From the NCBI RefSeq assembly GCF_028330985.1, contig NZ_JAQMUE010000074.1:1-64000 (forward strand): a stretch of DNA of 64,000 nucleotides, read 5' to 3'. Both the position numbers and the translations under genes were made by a program. Source of the stretch: Roseofilum reptotaenium CS-1145 (GTDB lineage: Bacteria; Cyanobacteriota; Cyanobacteriia; Cyanobacteriales; Desertifilaceae). Below, in pieces: positions 29,901 to 38,198 of the stretch; position 1 is the first letter of the stretch, and each line of letters begins with the position of its first letter. A model generated the notes under the pieces. That model did not search any database. It had not been told where the DNA came from and saw only the letters and a program-made list of their open reading frames with translations.

Positions 29901-30161
29901 GGCGGGAGACAAAAAATCCTAGCTACCTTAAGTTCAGGGGATTACTTTGGAGAAGCGCAACTGTTTAATCAAAATCCTGCTTGGGTGGATGTGATTGCCG
30001 AAACAGATTGTACTTTACTCAAGTTAGAGAGCGATCGCTTCCTCGACCTAGTGTACCAAAAACCCGATATGATTCTGGAAATTTGCAAACGCTTTAGCGC
30101 CTTCCTCAAGCAAAGCCTAGAAGAAACCGAAGTTACCCTAGAGTCTCCAGTTCTAAGCTAA
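26976..30161 (+). CDS. Transporter-like (MFS/NTT-type) - HEAT - cyclic nucleotide-binding-like protein
   Basis: 1061 residues. The N-terminal part (about residues 15-430) has some ten to twelve hydrophobic helices and resembles the MFS/ATP:ADP-antiporter (NTT) superfamily. The middle (about 440-880) is an alpha-solenoid of HEAT repeats (for example DCHPHVREQAALALAHAG and DPQMRATAIEILGKAP). The C-terminus (about 915-1045) is a cNMP-binding domain with LYILTSGTAQIVKS and GDYFGEAQLFNQ. In the phosphate-binding cassette the usual conserved Arg is absent (NPAWVDVIA), so it may bind a different ligand or none. Transport is not established for this architecture; it may be a membrane sensor or scaffold. 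Only 20 nt after the 5'-nucleotidase gene. Confidence 0.82.
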   Translation: MFLSRLKKHLGLSEDQLKRLGAFLLLALTLVGTQGLASLLARSLFLANAGADKLPLLYTLTPICIIIISGFFSQVIGRFSHKRLLQLLLLGSALFMSGLRILGWLDYGLYILFIFYIFSEVVSVLVIKIGFWNLVADYFTTLELKRYTSYLNLASSLGYLLANTIAGIALQVIEPSVLVIALPGLYGLAIAEMVYIEIDQNDIEVNELQQQPQKHVETLKDSLRQFPQLISRYPILLFLTANTFLLLLVRLLGEYQYSAIYADSLDNAQQLASFLALMAALLSLLEFGLSSLVTPWLIQKMGVRRMNLIYPLTTLASFVGLFLAPGLGSAVFTNINQRSLNYGMAEAVRLLNYNAVPPRILGRFRVLSEGLFSPIGQVLGGLILLSAQHLGSLTTTTLLGMGLSVIHSGVGYFTGRSYLDSLMTMVTEGLVNLDGVKTGWVTLPSSYQEEVKNMLTSGDLQTQLLGLQLATRLPNPSQVLPEVKTLFSHTHPELRQGVVTFLSQIPSQDQHFCTRNLLDSTDQLARAIALELLILCQEPVPEPERSQFWAMGDAEIRALITLAELQTSKTSLPTNLEAWALELPSHSQQNLIHIIARSCNPDLLILLEPLIRHAPLEIQQQGLRYLTTLECHNTPQIRELVASQLGHSDPQMRATAIEILGKAPEENLFPYLAQALMDCHPHVREQAALALAHAGEKALHWVESYLESPHSEVVDAAISTLGYMGTPRAEDRLYEYLAPELHQFSRSWEWLQQLPADRPQWKLLAIAIDDYQKRVLERVFHSLSTLGCSATLDALKQVIHSHNLRDRANAVETIASLRYRRFVQPLLPFLETWASGQSLEQEINADAQWMKTQGYKLILECLASQDRWLELGAMVALVDIPRTLIKTPDPLVQDVAKTLFPAGGLICHQNPTLQRIYILTRVNLFRYFCLDELLLINQELIEEHFAPQEAIVAEGSLRHHLYILTSGTAQIVKSVGGRQKILATLSSGDYFGEAQLFNQNPAWVDVIAETDCTLLKLESDRFLDLVYQKPDMILEICKRFSAFLKQSLEETEVTLESPVLS

Positions 30162-30305
30162 TATAACAGTACAGTCACTGAGTATACATATAGCCCTGGG
30201 CGCTAGAGAATCGGGAATAGGGTTGTGATACAAAACTTAGTACTGTGTAGATGACAGAAGAGGGAAGGAACTGCTGATTAAGTCAATAATGACCTTCTTT
30301 TGATT

Positions 30306-33038
30306 ATGAAGTTACATTTGCGATTGGTGTTAATTGTCCCATTTGTCTTACAAATATGTACCATAGTGGGCTTAACTGGATGGCTCTCCCTCCGCAATGG
30401 ACAAAAGGCAGTTGGCAATATTGCGACCCAATTACAGACAGAAATTGGGGCGAGAATCGAACAACATCTCAATAGCTATTTAGGCAAACCCTACTTAGTT
30501 AATCAGAGTATTTTGAATGCCATCGCTCTGGGGCATGTTAATCTAGAACGCGATCCTAATTTAGCTCAATTCTTTTTTAAAAAGATGGGGTTATTTGAGC
30601 AAATTAGTTTTATTCAAGTGGCTAACGAAAACAGGGAATTTTATGGTATCCAACGGCTGGATGACCACAGCTTAAACATCTGGAATAGCGATCGCACGAC
30701 GGATTATAATCTGCATGTCTATGCAACCGATCCTCAAGGGCAACCCACCCAAATCCTGAATATTTCACCGAACTACGATCCCCGGACTCGTGATTGGTAC
30801 ATTGCCCCCGCAACGAAGCATCAATCGGTTTGGAGTGAGATTTATACTTATTTAGCCAGTCCCAAACTTGCCCTAACCTTTGGAGATCCAGTGTACAATC
30901 CAGAGGGGGAATTGGTCGGGGTGGTGGCCACAGATTTTACTTTATTAGATATTAATCAATTTCTCAGCGAGTTAAAAATTGGGAAAACTGGGCAAGCATT
31001 TATTTTAGAGCGTTCTGGTCTATTGGTTGCTAATTCCACCGGAGAAAATCCATTTTCTGTTAATGCGGGAGAAAATACATTAGAACGCTTATTAGCTATT
31101 AACAGTGAAAATCAGTTGACCCAATTAACGGCTCAGTTTTTAGAGCAAAAGTTTGGCGACTTCAATCATATCTCTCAATTAGAAAAACTGATTTGCAAAG
31201 TCAATGGCAAACGACACTTTGTTCAAGTCTTGCCCTATCAAGATCGATGGGGGTTAGATTGGCTGGTCGTTATTGTCATGCCCGAAAAAGATTTTATCGC
31301 AGAAATTAATGCCAATACTTACACCACGATTGGGTTGTGTTTGCTTGCCTTGGCGATCGCCATTGGACTAGGGATTTATACCTCTCGCTGGATTACCAAA
31401 CCCATACTAGATCTGGCACAATCGTCAGAAGCGATGTCTAAAGGAGACTTAGGTCAACAGGTGTCAGAAGGTGCGATTGTAGAATTAAAAACCCTAGCTA
31501 CTGCATTCAACCGCATGGCACACCAATTAAAAACAGCTTTCAATAACCTAGAACAAAAAGTCAAAGAACGCACTACTCAATTAGCCGAAGCCAAAGAAAC
31601 GGCAGAAGTTGCCAACCAAGCTAAAAGCGAATTTCTCGCCAATATGAGTCATGAATTACGCACACCCTTAAATGGAATTTTGGGGTATACCCAAATTCTC
31701 AAACAGGCTAAAGATACGGAGCATCAAGATCGCGGTTTAGAAGTGATTGAACAATCGGGAAACCATTTACTGAATTTAATTAACGATATTCTCGATCTCT
31801 CCAAAATTGAAGCTCGAAAACTAGAATTAAGACCTCAAAATATTCATCTCGCTTCTTTCTTATTTGGTGTCGTCGAAATGTCCCGAATTCCCGCAGAAAG
31901 CAAAGGGATTACGTTCGATTTTGCCTTAAATCCAGACTTGCCATCATCCGTAACTATGGATGAAAAACGATTGCGTCAAGTCTTGCTTAATCTGTTAGGG
32001 AATGCAATTAAATTTACCGATAGTGGAGGTGTGGAACTGAGGGTAGAAGCCTTACCCTTAGCAGACTCCAATAAAGCACTATTCAGGTTTACGGTGCAAG
32101 ACACTGGGGTGGGCATGACTGCTGAACAAGTACGTAAAATCTTCTTGCCGTTTGAACAAGTGGGGAATAAAATACGACAAGCTGAAGGAACCGGTTTAGG
32201 GTTAACCATCTCCCAGAAAATTGTCCGTTTGATGGGGAGTGAAATTCAAGTGATCAGTAAACCTGGAGAAGGCAGTACCTTTTACTTTGAGGTTGAATTA
32301 CCCATTGCGTCGGAATGGGTAGAAACGGATACAGTGAGCCAAATTGGACAAATAATCGGTTATCGAGGCGATCGCTATAAGATATTAATTGTGGACGATA
32401 AATCAGTCAACCGCGAAATCTTAGTCACGGTGTTAACCTCCTTAGGATTTGAATGTCAAGAGGCAGAACACGGGGAAGATGGATTTCAGCAGGCGATTGG
32501 TTTTCAACCGGATTTAATCATTACTGATTTAGTCATGCCAGTTTTAGATGGATTTGAAATGGTGCGTAAATTGCGTACCCTGTCCCAGTTTAAAGACACA
32601 ATTATTATTGCTTCTTCAGCCAGTGTTTTAGCTAAAGATCAAGAAAACAGTTTAGAAGTCGGTTGTCAGGATTTTATTCAAAAGCCTGTGGAGCTTCAAC
32701 AGTTATTTCAATGTTTGCAAAGGTATTTAAAACTTGAGTGGATTTATGAGGATATAATTTCCCCTGAGCCTGAACAGTCAGCCGTCAGTGATGATTGTGA
32801 AAAACTGCTCCCACCCCGGCATATTTTAGAACAAATTTATCAAGCCGCAAAAATTGGCGATATTGCGGAGATTGAAGCCTTAGCGCAACCCTTGGAACAG
32901 GATGAGCGCTATCGGAGTTTTGCAAATCGGATTTTGGTCTTAGTTACTAATTTTCAAGATATGGCGATCGTCCGATTAATTGAGCAGTCTTTAGATTCCT
33001 CAACCCTAGAGCAAACTTCAAATAACAAAACCTCTTAA
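30306..33038 (+). CDS. Hybrid sensor histidine kinase / response regulator
   Basis: About 910 residues. TM helix ([20 protein letters not shown]), an extracytoplasmic dCACHE-type sensor (about residues 35-335), a second TM helix ([17 protein letters not shown]), HAMP (about 360-412), then HisKA with [19 protein letters not shown]. HATPase motifs are [19 protein letters not shown] and [11 protein letters not shown]-terminal receiver domain (about 695-815) has [12 protein letters not shown], the phospho-acceptor Asp in [13 protein letters not shown], and FIQKPV. A tail of about 90 residues follows without a clear Hpt motif. ATG 30306 is preferred over the in-frame TTG at 30300. The CNB gene begins 3 nt after its stop, so the two are likely translated from one message. 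Confidence 0.92.
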   Translation: MKLHLRLVLIVPFVLQICTIVGLTGWLSLRNGQKAVGNIATQLQTEIGARIEQHLNSYLGKPYLVNQSILNAIALGHVNLERDPNLAQFFFKKMGLFEQISFIQVANENREFYGIQRLDDHSLNIWNSDRTTDYNLHVYATDPQGQPTQILNISPNYDPRTRDWYIAPATKHQSVWSEIYTYLASPKLALTFGDPVYNPEGELVGVVATDFTLLDINQFLSELKIGKTGQAFILERSGLLVANSTGENPFSVNAGENTLERLLAINSENQLTQLTAQFLEQKFGDFNHISQLEKLICKVNGKRHFVQVLPYQDRWGLDWLVVIVMPEKDFIAEINANTYTTIGLCLLALAIAIGLGIYTSRWITKPILDLAQSSEAMSKGDLGQQVSEGAIVELKTLATAFNRMAHQLKTAFNNLEQKVKERTTQLAEAKETAEVANQAKSEFLANMSHELRTPLNGILGYTQILKQAKDTEHQDRGLEVIEQSGNHLLNLINDILDLSKIEARKLELRPQNIHLASFLFGVVEMSRIPAESKGITFDFALNPDLPSSVTMDEKRLRQVLLNLLGNAIKFTDSGGVELRVEALPLADSNKALFRFTVQDTGVGMTAEQVRKIFLPFEQVGNKIRQAEGTGLGLTISQKIVRLMGSEIQVISKPGEGSTFYFEVELPIASEWVETDTVSQIGQIIGYRGDRYKILIVDDKSVNREILVTVLTSLGFECQEAEHGEDGFQQAIGFQPDLIITDLVMPVLDGFEMVRKLRTLSQFKDTIIIASSASVLAKDQENSLEVGCQDFIQKPVELQQLFQCLQRYLKLEWIYEDIISPEPEQSAVSDDCEKLLPPRHILEQIYQAAKIGDIAEIEALAQPLEQDERYRSFANRILVLVTNFQDMAIVRLIEQSLDSSTLEQTSNNKTS

Positions 33039-33041
33039 TGT

Positions 33042-33482
33042 ATGAATCCCATTGTCCTCTTACAAAATCTCTCCCTCTTCCAAAGCCTGAGCTTAGACGA
33101 ACTCATTTTAATCTCCCAAGAATTAGTCCAAGAACAGTTTTTAGAAAATGAAATCATCCTCCCCGCAGGTAAAGTGATGAATGCTTGTTATATTGTTGGA
33201 TCGGGGACAGTGACCTCTTCTAAGCGCTCTGAAGACCAGTTAATCCCCATTAAGGAAATTTCCTCTGGTTCTAGTTTTGGCTATCTTGACCTCTTTGACG
33301 ACTCACCTTCACAATTGCAATTTGTGGCTAAAACTGACTGCCAATTGTTCAAAATTGCTAAGAAACGTTTAATTAGTCTAGGTTACCAACGTCCACAGAT
33401 TTTGATCTCTATTTGTCGCGATTTTAGTCAAACGTTACAGCAGGTTGTTTATCAACAATGGATGCAAGAGGTTAATCATTAG
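33042..33482 (+). CDS. Stand-alone cyclic nucleotide-binding-like (CNB) domain protein
   Basis: 146 residues covering one CNB domain and no output domain. The N-terminal helices VLLQNLSLFQSLSLDELIL resemble the final domain of the 1061-residue protein upstream. The phosphate-binding cassette is degenerate (SSFGYLDLFDDSPSQLQFVA): the canonical Glu and Arg that hold the cyclic phosphate are missing. A role as a partner of the hybrid kinase immediately upstream (3 nt gap) is plausible. The first CRISPR repeat begins only 9 nt after its stop codon. Confidence 0.8.
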   Translation: MNPIVLLQNLSLFQSLSLDELILISQELVQEQFLENEIILPAGKVMNACYIVGSGTVTSSKRSEDQLIPIKEISSGSSFGYLDLFDDSPSQLQFVAKTDCQLFKIAKKRLISLGYQRPQILISICRDFSQTLQQVVYQQWMQEVNH

Positions 33483-33491
33483 TAGTTTCAA

Positions 33492-35010
33492 GTTTCAAAA
33501 TCTAATAGAGATTGCTGTGGATTGAAACTTGATCATTTTTGCCAGCCGATCTGCGGTTAGCTCAGTTTCAAAATCTAATAGAGATTGCTGTGGATTGAAA
33601 CGAGAATTCAGCTCATAAGTTAAGTCGGAAAGATTGTTTCAAAATCTAATAGAGATTGCTGTGGATTGAAACTCTAATTCTTGCAATTCTCTAGCGCGAT
33701 CACTGTTGTTTCAAAATCTAATAGAGATTGCTGTGGATTGAAACTACGCTCGCAATTGGCGCGCATTGGCTGCAAAAGACCAGTTTCAAAATCTAATAGA
33801 GATTGCTGTGGATTGAAACAAGAAGGTGAGGAACAGTCCGGGGTTAAAGAAGAGGTTTCAAAATCTAATAGAGATTGCTGTGGATTGAAACGCGATCGCC
33901 CTTGCTTCGTCCATTAATTGTTAATCCTGCAAGTTTCAAAATCTAATAGAGATTGCTGTGGATTGAAACGCGAAATTCGCACGAAATTCGCACGAAATTC
34001 GCACGGTTTCAAAATCTAATAGAGATTGCTGTGGATTGAAACTTGGGATTCTTCTGGGGATTCTTCTGATTGTGTTTTTTGGGGGTTTCAAAATCTAATA
34101 GAGATTGCTGTGGATTGAAACTTTCAACTCATGTGAGAGTACCCGTGATTATATTTCTTGCCGTTTCAAAATCTAATAGAGATTGCTGTGGATTGAAACA
34201 TCGACTGGCAAACGCGATCGTTTACCCCATCAATCCCCCCGGTTTCAAAATCTAATAGAGATTGCTGTGGATTGAAACCCCAATGGCAAGCCTGAATATC
34301 ACAGGTTTTTGCCTGAAGTTTCAAAATCTAATAGAGATTGCTGTGGATTGAAACTCATGATTTCCCCTCCAACCATTTCAGGTATCTATCGTTTCAAAAT
34401 CTAATAGAGATTGCTGTGGATTGAAACAATCCTAATGCTCATCCCATCGACCGATTAATCAAGTTTCAAAATCTAATAGAGATTGCTGTGGATTGAAACC
34501 TTGAAATCTATATCTCTGGGAATTGCCTTGTGTTTCAAAATCTAATAGAGATTGCTGTGGATTGAAACGCAACCCTCAGCCCTTCAGGATCGTATCTGGA
34601 TTTATACCTCGTTTCAAAATCTAATAGAGATTGCTGTGGATTGAAACGCTCTACAGCCGCTCGATATCTGCGCTCTCCTGCGTTTCAAAATCTAATAGAG
34701 ATTGCTGTGGATTGAAACTCCTCTAGCTCGGTCATGCCCATTTCAAAGGCTTGTTTCAAAATCTAATAGAGATTGCTGTGGATTGAAACTTGCGTTAGTG
34801 CGGTTCTGCGGAAGGAATGGGTACTGTTTCAAAATCTAATAGAGATTGCTGTGGATTGAAACTCTACAATGCATTCTTCCTTTTCCCAATGGACAAGTTT
34901 CAAAATCTAATAGAGATTGCTGTGGATTGAAACTCCTGCCTCCTACTGGTTTTTGGGAGATAAGGTTTTCTGGGTTTCAAAATCTAATAGAGATTGCTGT
35001 GGATTGAAAC
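33492..35010 (+). CRISPR. CRISPR array: 21 repeats of 37 bp, 20 spacers
   Basis: The 37-bp repeat begins GTTTCAAAATC, has the centre TAATAGAGATTGCTG and ends TGGATTGAAAC. All 21 copies look identical. Repeat starts: 33492, 33565, 33636, 33708, 33783, 33855, 33933, 34006, 34085, 34163, 34242, 34318, 34391, 34463, 34532, 34611, 34682, 34753, 34826, 34897, 34974. Spacers are 32-42 bp. The repeat has an inner stem (AATCT with AGATT) and complementary ends (GTTTCAA, TTGAAAC). The 3' ATTGAAAC end favours plus-strand transcription. No AT-rich leader exists on the left, where a coding gene stops 9 nt before the array. The frames that appear open across the array are repeat artefacts. Confidence 0.99.
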
Positions 35011-35335
35011 CGCTTGCTGTAGAATCCTTATCAGCCATAGCTTTGACACTCAGTTTCCGACACTGAACCCCAAAGATGGCTGAATGAGAGACCTTGATCC
35101 TGCCAAAATCGCTGAAACCCTGACTGCATAAGGGCCGACGGTCGATTGAGCAGTTGAGTCCTTAGAAGTCAATCGGGATCGGGGCTGTAGCCTATCTCGG
35201 AATCACTTCAACTTAACATCTACCCTGTGTCGGAATTCTTCCAAAAGCGAATAGAGATTGCGGTGAATTAGAGGGCAATCCGAATATTCAGTTTTCAAGG
35301 TTCATGAATAACTAATCTCTATTAGAAATCGCTGG
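35011..35335 (+). ncRNA. Candidate tracrRNA region between array and effector
   Basis: About 325 bp with no supported gene. At its right end AATCTCTATTAGA (35314-35326) is a perfect 13-nt reverse complement of the centre of the CRISPR repeat. A preceding GTTTTCAAGG (35291-35300) resembles the start of the reverse-complemented repeat. So 35291-35331 reads as an imperfect anti-repeat, as tracrRNAs have. Type V-K and several other type V effectors use a tracrRNA encoded between effector and array. The RNA's ends, promoter and existence are not shown by sequence alone. Confidence 0.55.
35238..35274 (+). repeat. Degenerate CRISPR repeat upstream of the effector gene
   Basis: Aligned without gaps to the array repeat, 27 of 37 positions match, including 12 consecutive bases AATAGAGATTGC. 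It lies 227 bp beyond the array and in the same orientation. Its AATAGAGATT (35250-35259) can also pair with AATCTCTATT (35314-35323) in the candidate anti-repeat just downstream. Confidence 0.75.
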
Positions 35336-35407
35336 TTGATCTCACCAGCAGATTGCGGCTGCCGAAGCTACACCGCCGTATCCCTCGAAACCAGGGAACA
35401 TCGTAAG

Positions 35408-37261
35408 ATGTTAGGATTTACTATACCACCAAAACGCAAATTTCAACCACGCTTAATGATCTGTAAAGTTAGTGAATTCAAGGCCAATTTTACATCCGAC
35501 CAGATCGCCATCATCCGTGAATATCAGGAAGGCTTGAGGCGGCTATGGAATTTTGCCCTAGGGCAACTGATCAACGCTGATGAAAATTGGCACTATGACA
35601 AGGTGTCTAAAACTTATGTCTCCAAATGTACCCTAGTCCGTCACCAAGTCAAGGATGACCTCTCAAAAACCTGGGTCGCCCATTCCCCCGTCCTTGACAG
35701 GCGCTCTCGGTGGATTGTCGCTGCTTGCCAAGCCTACCCCACAGCTACTACAAAAGCGGGCCACCAGAGAATGGCTGATAAAGATCATGTGTTTACCCGC
35801 GCCGAGGTTAAAGCCTCTGGATGGGTTGGGGGATATGGCTACTCCTGTCCCATCCAACGAGACCATAACCCGGGTCTAATTAGCAATTCAGCCATGAAGG
35901 ACTCCAAACGAGGTTTAGGTATCCTTGCCAGAGCCAGAGATTTACAAGATCCAACAATTATTACCCCCGATTTGCTCAAAGACTTAGACCGTCAATTAAT
36001 CCTCAACGTGCAACAAAAGTATCGGATGGGATTACTCGAACAACTAGGGGGCGCTTGGGATAAATATGTCAAAGACCGTTACAGTAAAGAATCCCTACGC
36101 CGAGGTAAGCCGAAATTCAAAGGAACGAACACCCCAGTGAATACCATTCGCCACCCCAACCCCAACGCGGGAGGGAAGAAACCCCAATCGGCTGATGCTG
36201 TCCGTGCTATTGGGAGCGATGTGCTGAAAATTCCTGGTTTTGGGGATGTCCACCTACCTGGACTCGATAAACGCTGGGGAAAGAGTCGGGTGAAAATTAT
36301 GCAAATTGTGGAGAAAGCATCGGGTTTTTTCGTGCAACTCACCCGCGAAGAAACGCCCCGACGAGTGCGAAAGGTTGAACCGAGGGGATATGCCGGCATC
36401 GATTGGGGATGGAAAGAGGAGAATTATTGCTCGGTGAGTTGGGTGAATGAGGGGGGAGAAACCCGCAGTCAACAAATCAGTAAACCCCGGTTTTATCGAG
36501 AGTCCCAAGAGCAACTGGGAAAAGCACAGCAGAAACTGGACGAGAAGCTCTACCGTCGTCTGATTCTCTGGATTCATCATCCGGACACTAATCTCTTGGA
36601 TTATGTCTCGGAAGGGGATGCGGATATTCTCAAAACTTGCCGCACGGTTGAGGATTTATGCGCCCATATTGGTGTTGATTTAAACGCCAGTACTATCCAA
36701 CGCTTGCGCTGGAAACAGTGCGGAGACTCCCAAGGGGTGAAGGAGTGCAAACAGAAAATTAAACGTATCCACGAAAAAACGAAACGCAGACGGCGATCGC
36801 ATCAATACCGCATTGCTTCCTATTTAACCACCTATTCGTCGGGTATTGCTGTAGAGGATGGACTACAGAAGAAAGTGGGAAAGGCAAAAGCCAAAGCGAA
36901 AGAAGACGGGAGCGGATTTGACAAAAATCAAGCATCGGCCGTTACAGGACAAAATAAGAGTAATCGAGACGCGGCGATCGGTCAACAGATTGACTTAATC
37001 GACAAGAAAACCCAAGAATTTGGCAAGTCTACCCAGCGCATCAAGTTCGCTGCTGACCTACCTTTATCCCGTATCTGCTGTAAATGCCTAGCCTATGACC
37101 CAGAAATGGACATCAGCAAGCCCGTCTATCATTGTACCCAGTGTGGGTATGAGGGCGATCGAGATGTTAACTCTTCTGCACTGATTGCCAAGATTGGACG
37201 TGAACCCAGTCTACAGAAAACCATTAAACAAAAGATCAAAAAAACGCGCAAAAAATCATAA
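35408..37261 (+). CDS. TnpB/Cas12-like type V-U CRISPR effector with intact RuvC
   Basis: About 617 residues from ATG 35408. C-terminal half: RuvC-I GYAGIDWGWKEENY (Asp332), RuvC-II SGIAVEDGL (Glu483), a Cys4 zinc ribbon (CCKC ... CTQC), and RuvC-III GDRDVNSSALIA (Asp586). The N-terminal half is a larger TnpB-like recognition region (EYQEGLRRLWNFAL at the start). The tail is very basic. IS605-type TnpB is around 400 residues, so this is an enlarged derivative; position beside a CRISPR array makes it a small type V effector. Cas12k (V-K) has a similar size but a degraded RuvC and tns/tniQ neighbours, neither true here. Best guess is a V-U2 (C2c8)-like cyanobacterial group, not proven. The frame reaches up to TTG 35336, but that would overlap the anti-repeat; ATG 35456 is another option. 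Confidence 0.85.
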   Translation: MLGFTIPPKRKFQPRLMICKVSEFKANFTSDQIAIIREYQEGLRRLWNFALGQLINADENWHYDKVSKTYVSKCTLVRHQVKDDLSKTWVAHSPVLDRRSRWIVAACQAYPTATTKAGHQRMADKDHVFTRAEVKASGWVGGYGYSCPIQRDHNPGLISNSAMKDSKRGLGILARARDLQDPTIITPDLLKDLDRQLILNVQQKYRMGLLEQLGGAWDKYVKDRYSKESLRRGKPKFKGTNTPVNTIRHPNPNAGGKKPQSADAVRAIGSDVLKIPGFGDVHLPGLDKRWGKSRVKIMQIVEKASGFFVQLTREETPRRVRKVEPRGYAGIDWGWKEENYCSVSWVNEGGETRSQQISKPRFYRESQEQLGKAQQKLDEKLYRRLILWIHHPDTNLLDYVSEGDADILKTCRTVEDLCAHIGVDLNASTIQRLRWKQCGDSQGVKECKQKIKRIHEKTKRRRRSHQYRIASYLTTYSSGIAVEDGLQKKVGKAKAKAKEDGSGFDKNQASAVTGQNKSNRDAAIGQQIDLIDKKTQEFGKSTQRIKFAADLPLSRICCKCLAYDPEMDISKPVYHCTQCGYEGDRDVNSSALIAKIGREPSLQKTIKQKIKKTRKKS

Positions 37262-37295
37262 GTAGGGGCAAAAAATCTTGCGACCTTACCATTAA

Positions 37296-37880
37296 CTATT
37301 GCAATTTCATCGCTAACTCAGCCAACTTTTTTCCCAGTGCTTGTACCGACTCCTGTTGCCTTTGCTCCTTCAGTTGTCCTTGACTATCAAACTGTTCAAA
37401 TGCATTTGGAATCGTCTTTTGATCTGGTAAAACAATTACGCCAATATTCTCCAAAATTGCTCGTAAATGCACCAATCCCCTTAAACCGCCTAATCCTCCA
37501 GGGGAGGTGCTCATAATTGCGGCCACTTTACCCCGAAAACAACTGAGCGCTAAAGGGGATTCATCTGGTTCTGAACGAGAGAGCCAATCGATGGTATTTT
37601 TCAATAACCCGCTAATGGAGCTATTGTATTCTGGAGAGGCAATTAACAAACCGTTGTGAGATTTGAAGAACTGCTTCAAGGCTAAAACGGACTGCGGAAA
37701 TCCTTCCTGTTCTTGTAAATCCTGGTCATAAATGGGCATCGGGTAATCACGCAAATCAATAAACGTAACTTCTGCCCCCGCATCAGTAGCTCCTTGAGCA
37801 GCGATTTTCACCAGTTTTTTATGGAAAGAGTCCTGGCGAGCGCTGCCAGCAAAGGCCAGGATTTTAGTGGAGTTGGACAT
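37296..37880 (-). CDS. NADPH-dependent FMN reductase family protein
   Basis: About 194 residues with a flavodoxin-like fold. The start KILAFAGSARQDSFHKKLV carries the phosphate-binding loop (GSxRxxSxxxxL). SPEYNSSISGLLKNTIDWLSR and the glycine-rich STSPGGLGGLRGLVHLRAIL motifs are typical of the NADPH_dep_FMN_red family (chromate/quinone reductases such as ChrR/YieF). ATG 37880 (MSNSTKILAF) is preferred; 13 extra residues upstream (to 37919) are unlike the family. It stops 34 nt from the convergent CRISPR effector gene and may share a redox-stress role with the pirin gene upstream. Confidence 0.88.
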   Translation of the reverse strand: MSNSTKILAFAGSARQDSFHKKLVKIAAQGATDAGAEVTFIDLRDYPMPIYDQDLQEQEGFPQSVLALKQFFKSHNGLLIASPEYNSSISGLLKNTIDWLSRSEPDESPLALSCFRGKVAAIMSTSPGGLGGLRGLVHLRAILENIGVIVLPDQKTIPNAFEQFDSQGQLKEQRQQESVQALGKKLAELAMKLQ

Positions 37881-37983
37881 GATTAATTGAGTGAGAAAAT
37901 GAGTTTTAAACCGTTTCATTCATCTCCCAGCGCGCCCTGAGCGGAGTCGAAGGGAGCGCTTCTCCCAAAGCAGGAGAGGGATA

Positions 37984-38076
37984 TATAGTGTTTCGCGCTA
38001 GGCTTGCTTTGCAATAGCTTGTATGGCTTAGTTTCTAAGGCTTCAAGCTGTACCTCATAGAAGAGAGAAACGCTAT
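37984..38076. repeat. Interspersed repeat family A, copy 3
   Basis: Starts TATAGTGTTTCGCGCTAG and ends AAACGCTAT, with the same hairpin core as copies 1 and 2 (one base different in the loop, TTAGTTTCTAAGG). It lies between the FMN reductase and pirin genes. Confidence 0.8.
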
Positions 38077-38198
38077 CCCTCTTCTATCACTCTGGGACAA
38101 GTAAAATTGAAGTTTAATCCTCAAACTTACTCAGGGCATTATAGCGTGAACAATGATTTTCCTATTACCTATTACCGCGCGAAGCGCTGTAACAGCAA

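Noticed and set aside
33681-34255. Open frames across the CRISPR array encoding repeated VSKSNRDCCGLK
   Set aside because: They are translations of the CRISPR repeat in an open frame and not genes.
35011-37261. Interpretation as a type V-K CRISPR-associated transposon
   Set aside because: No tnsB, tnsC or tniQ genes and no Tn7-like ends are in the window, and the effector keeps all three RuvC acids, unlike Cas12k.
35408-37261. Interpretation as an ordinary IS200/IS605 TnpB
   Set aside because: It is about 200 residues longer than usual TnpB, no TnpA or IS605 end hairpins were seen, and it is adjacent to an array with a matching anti-repeat.
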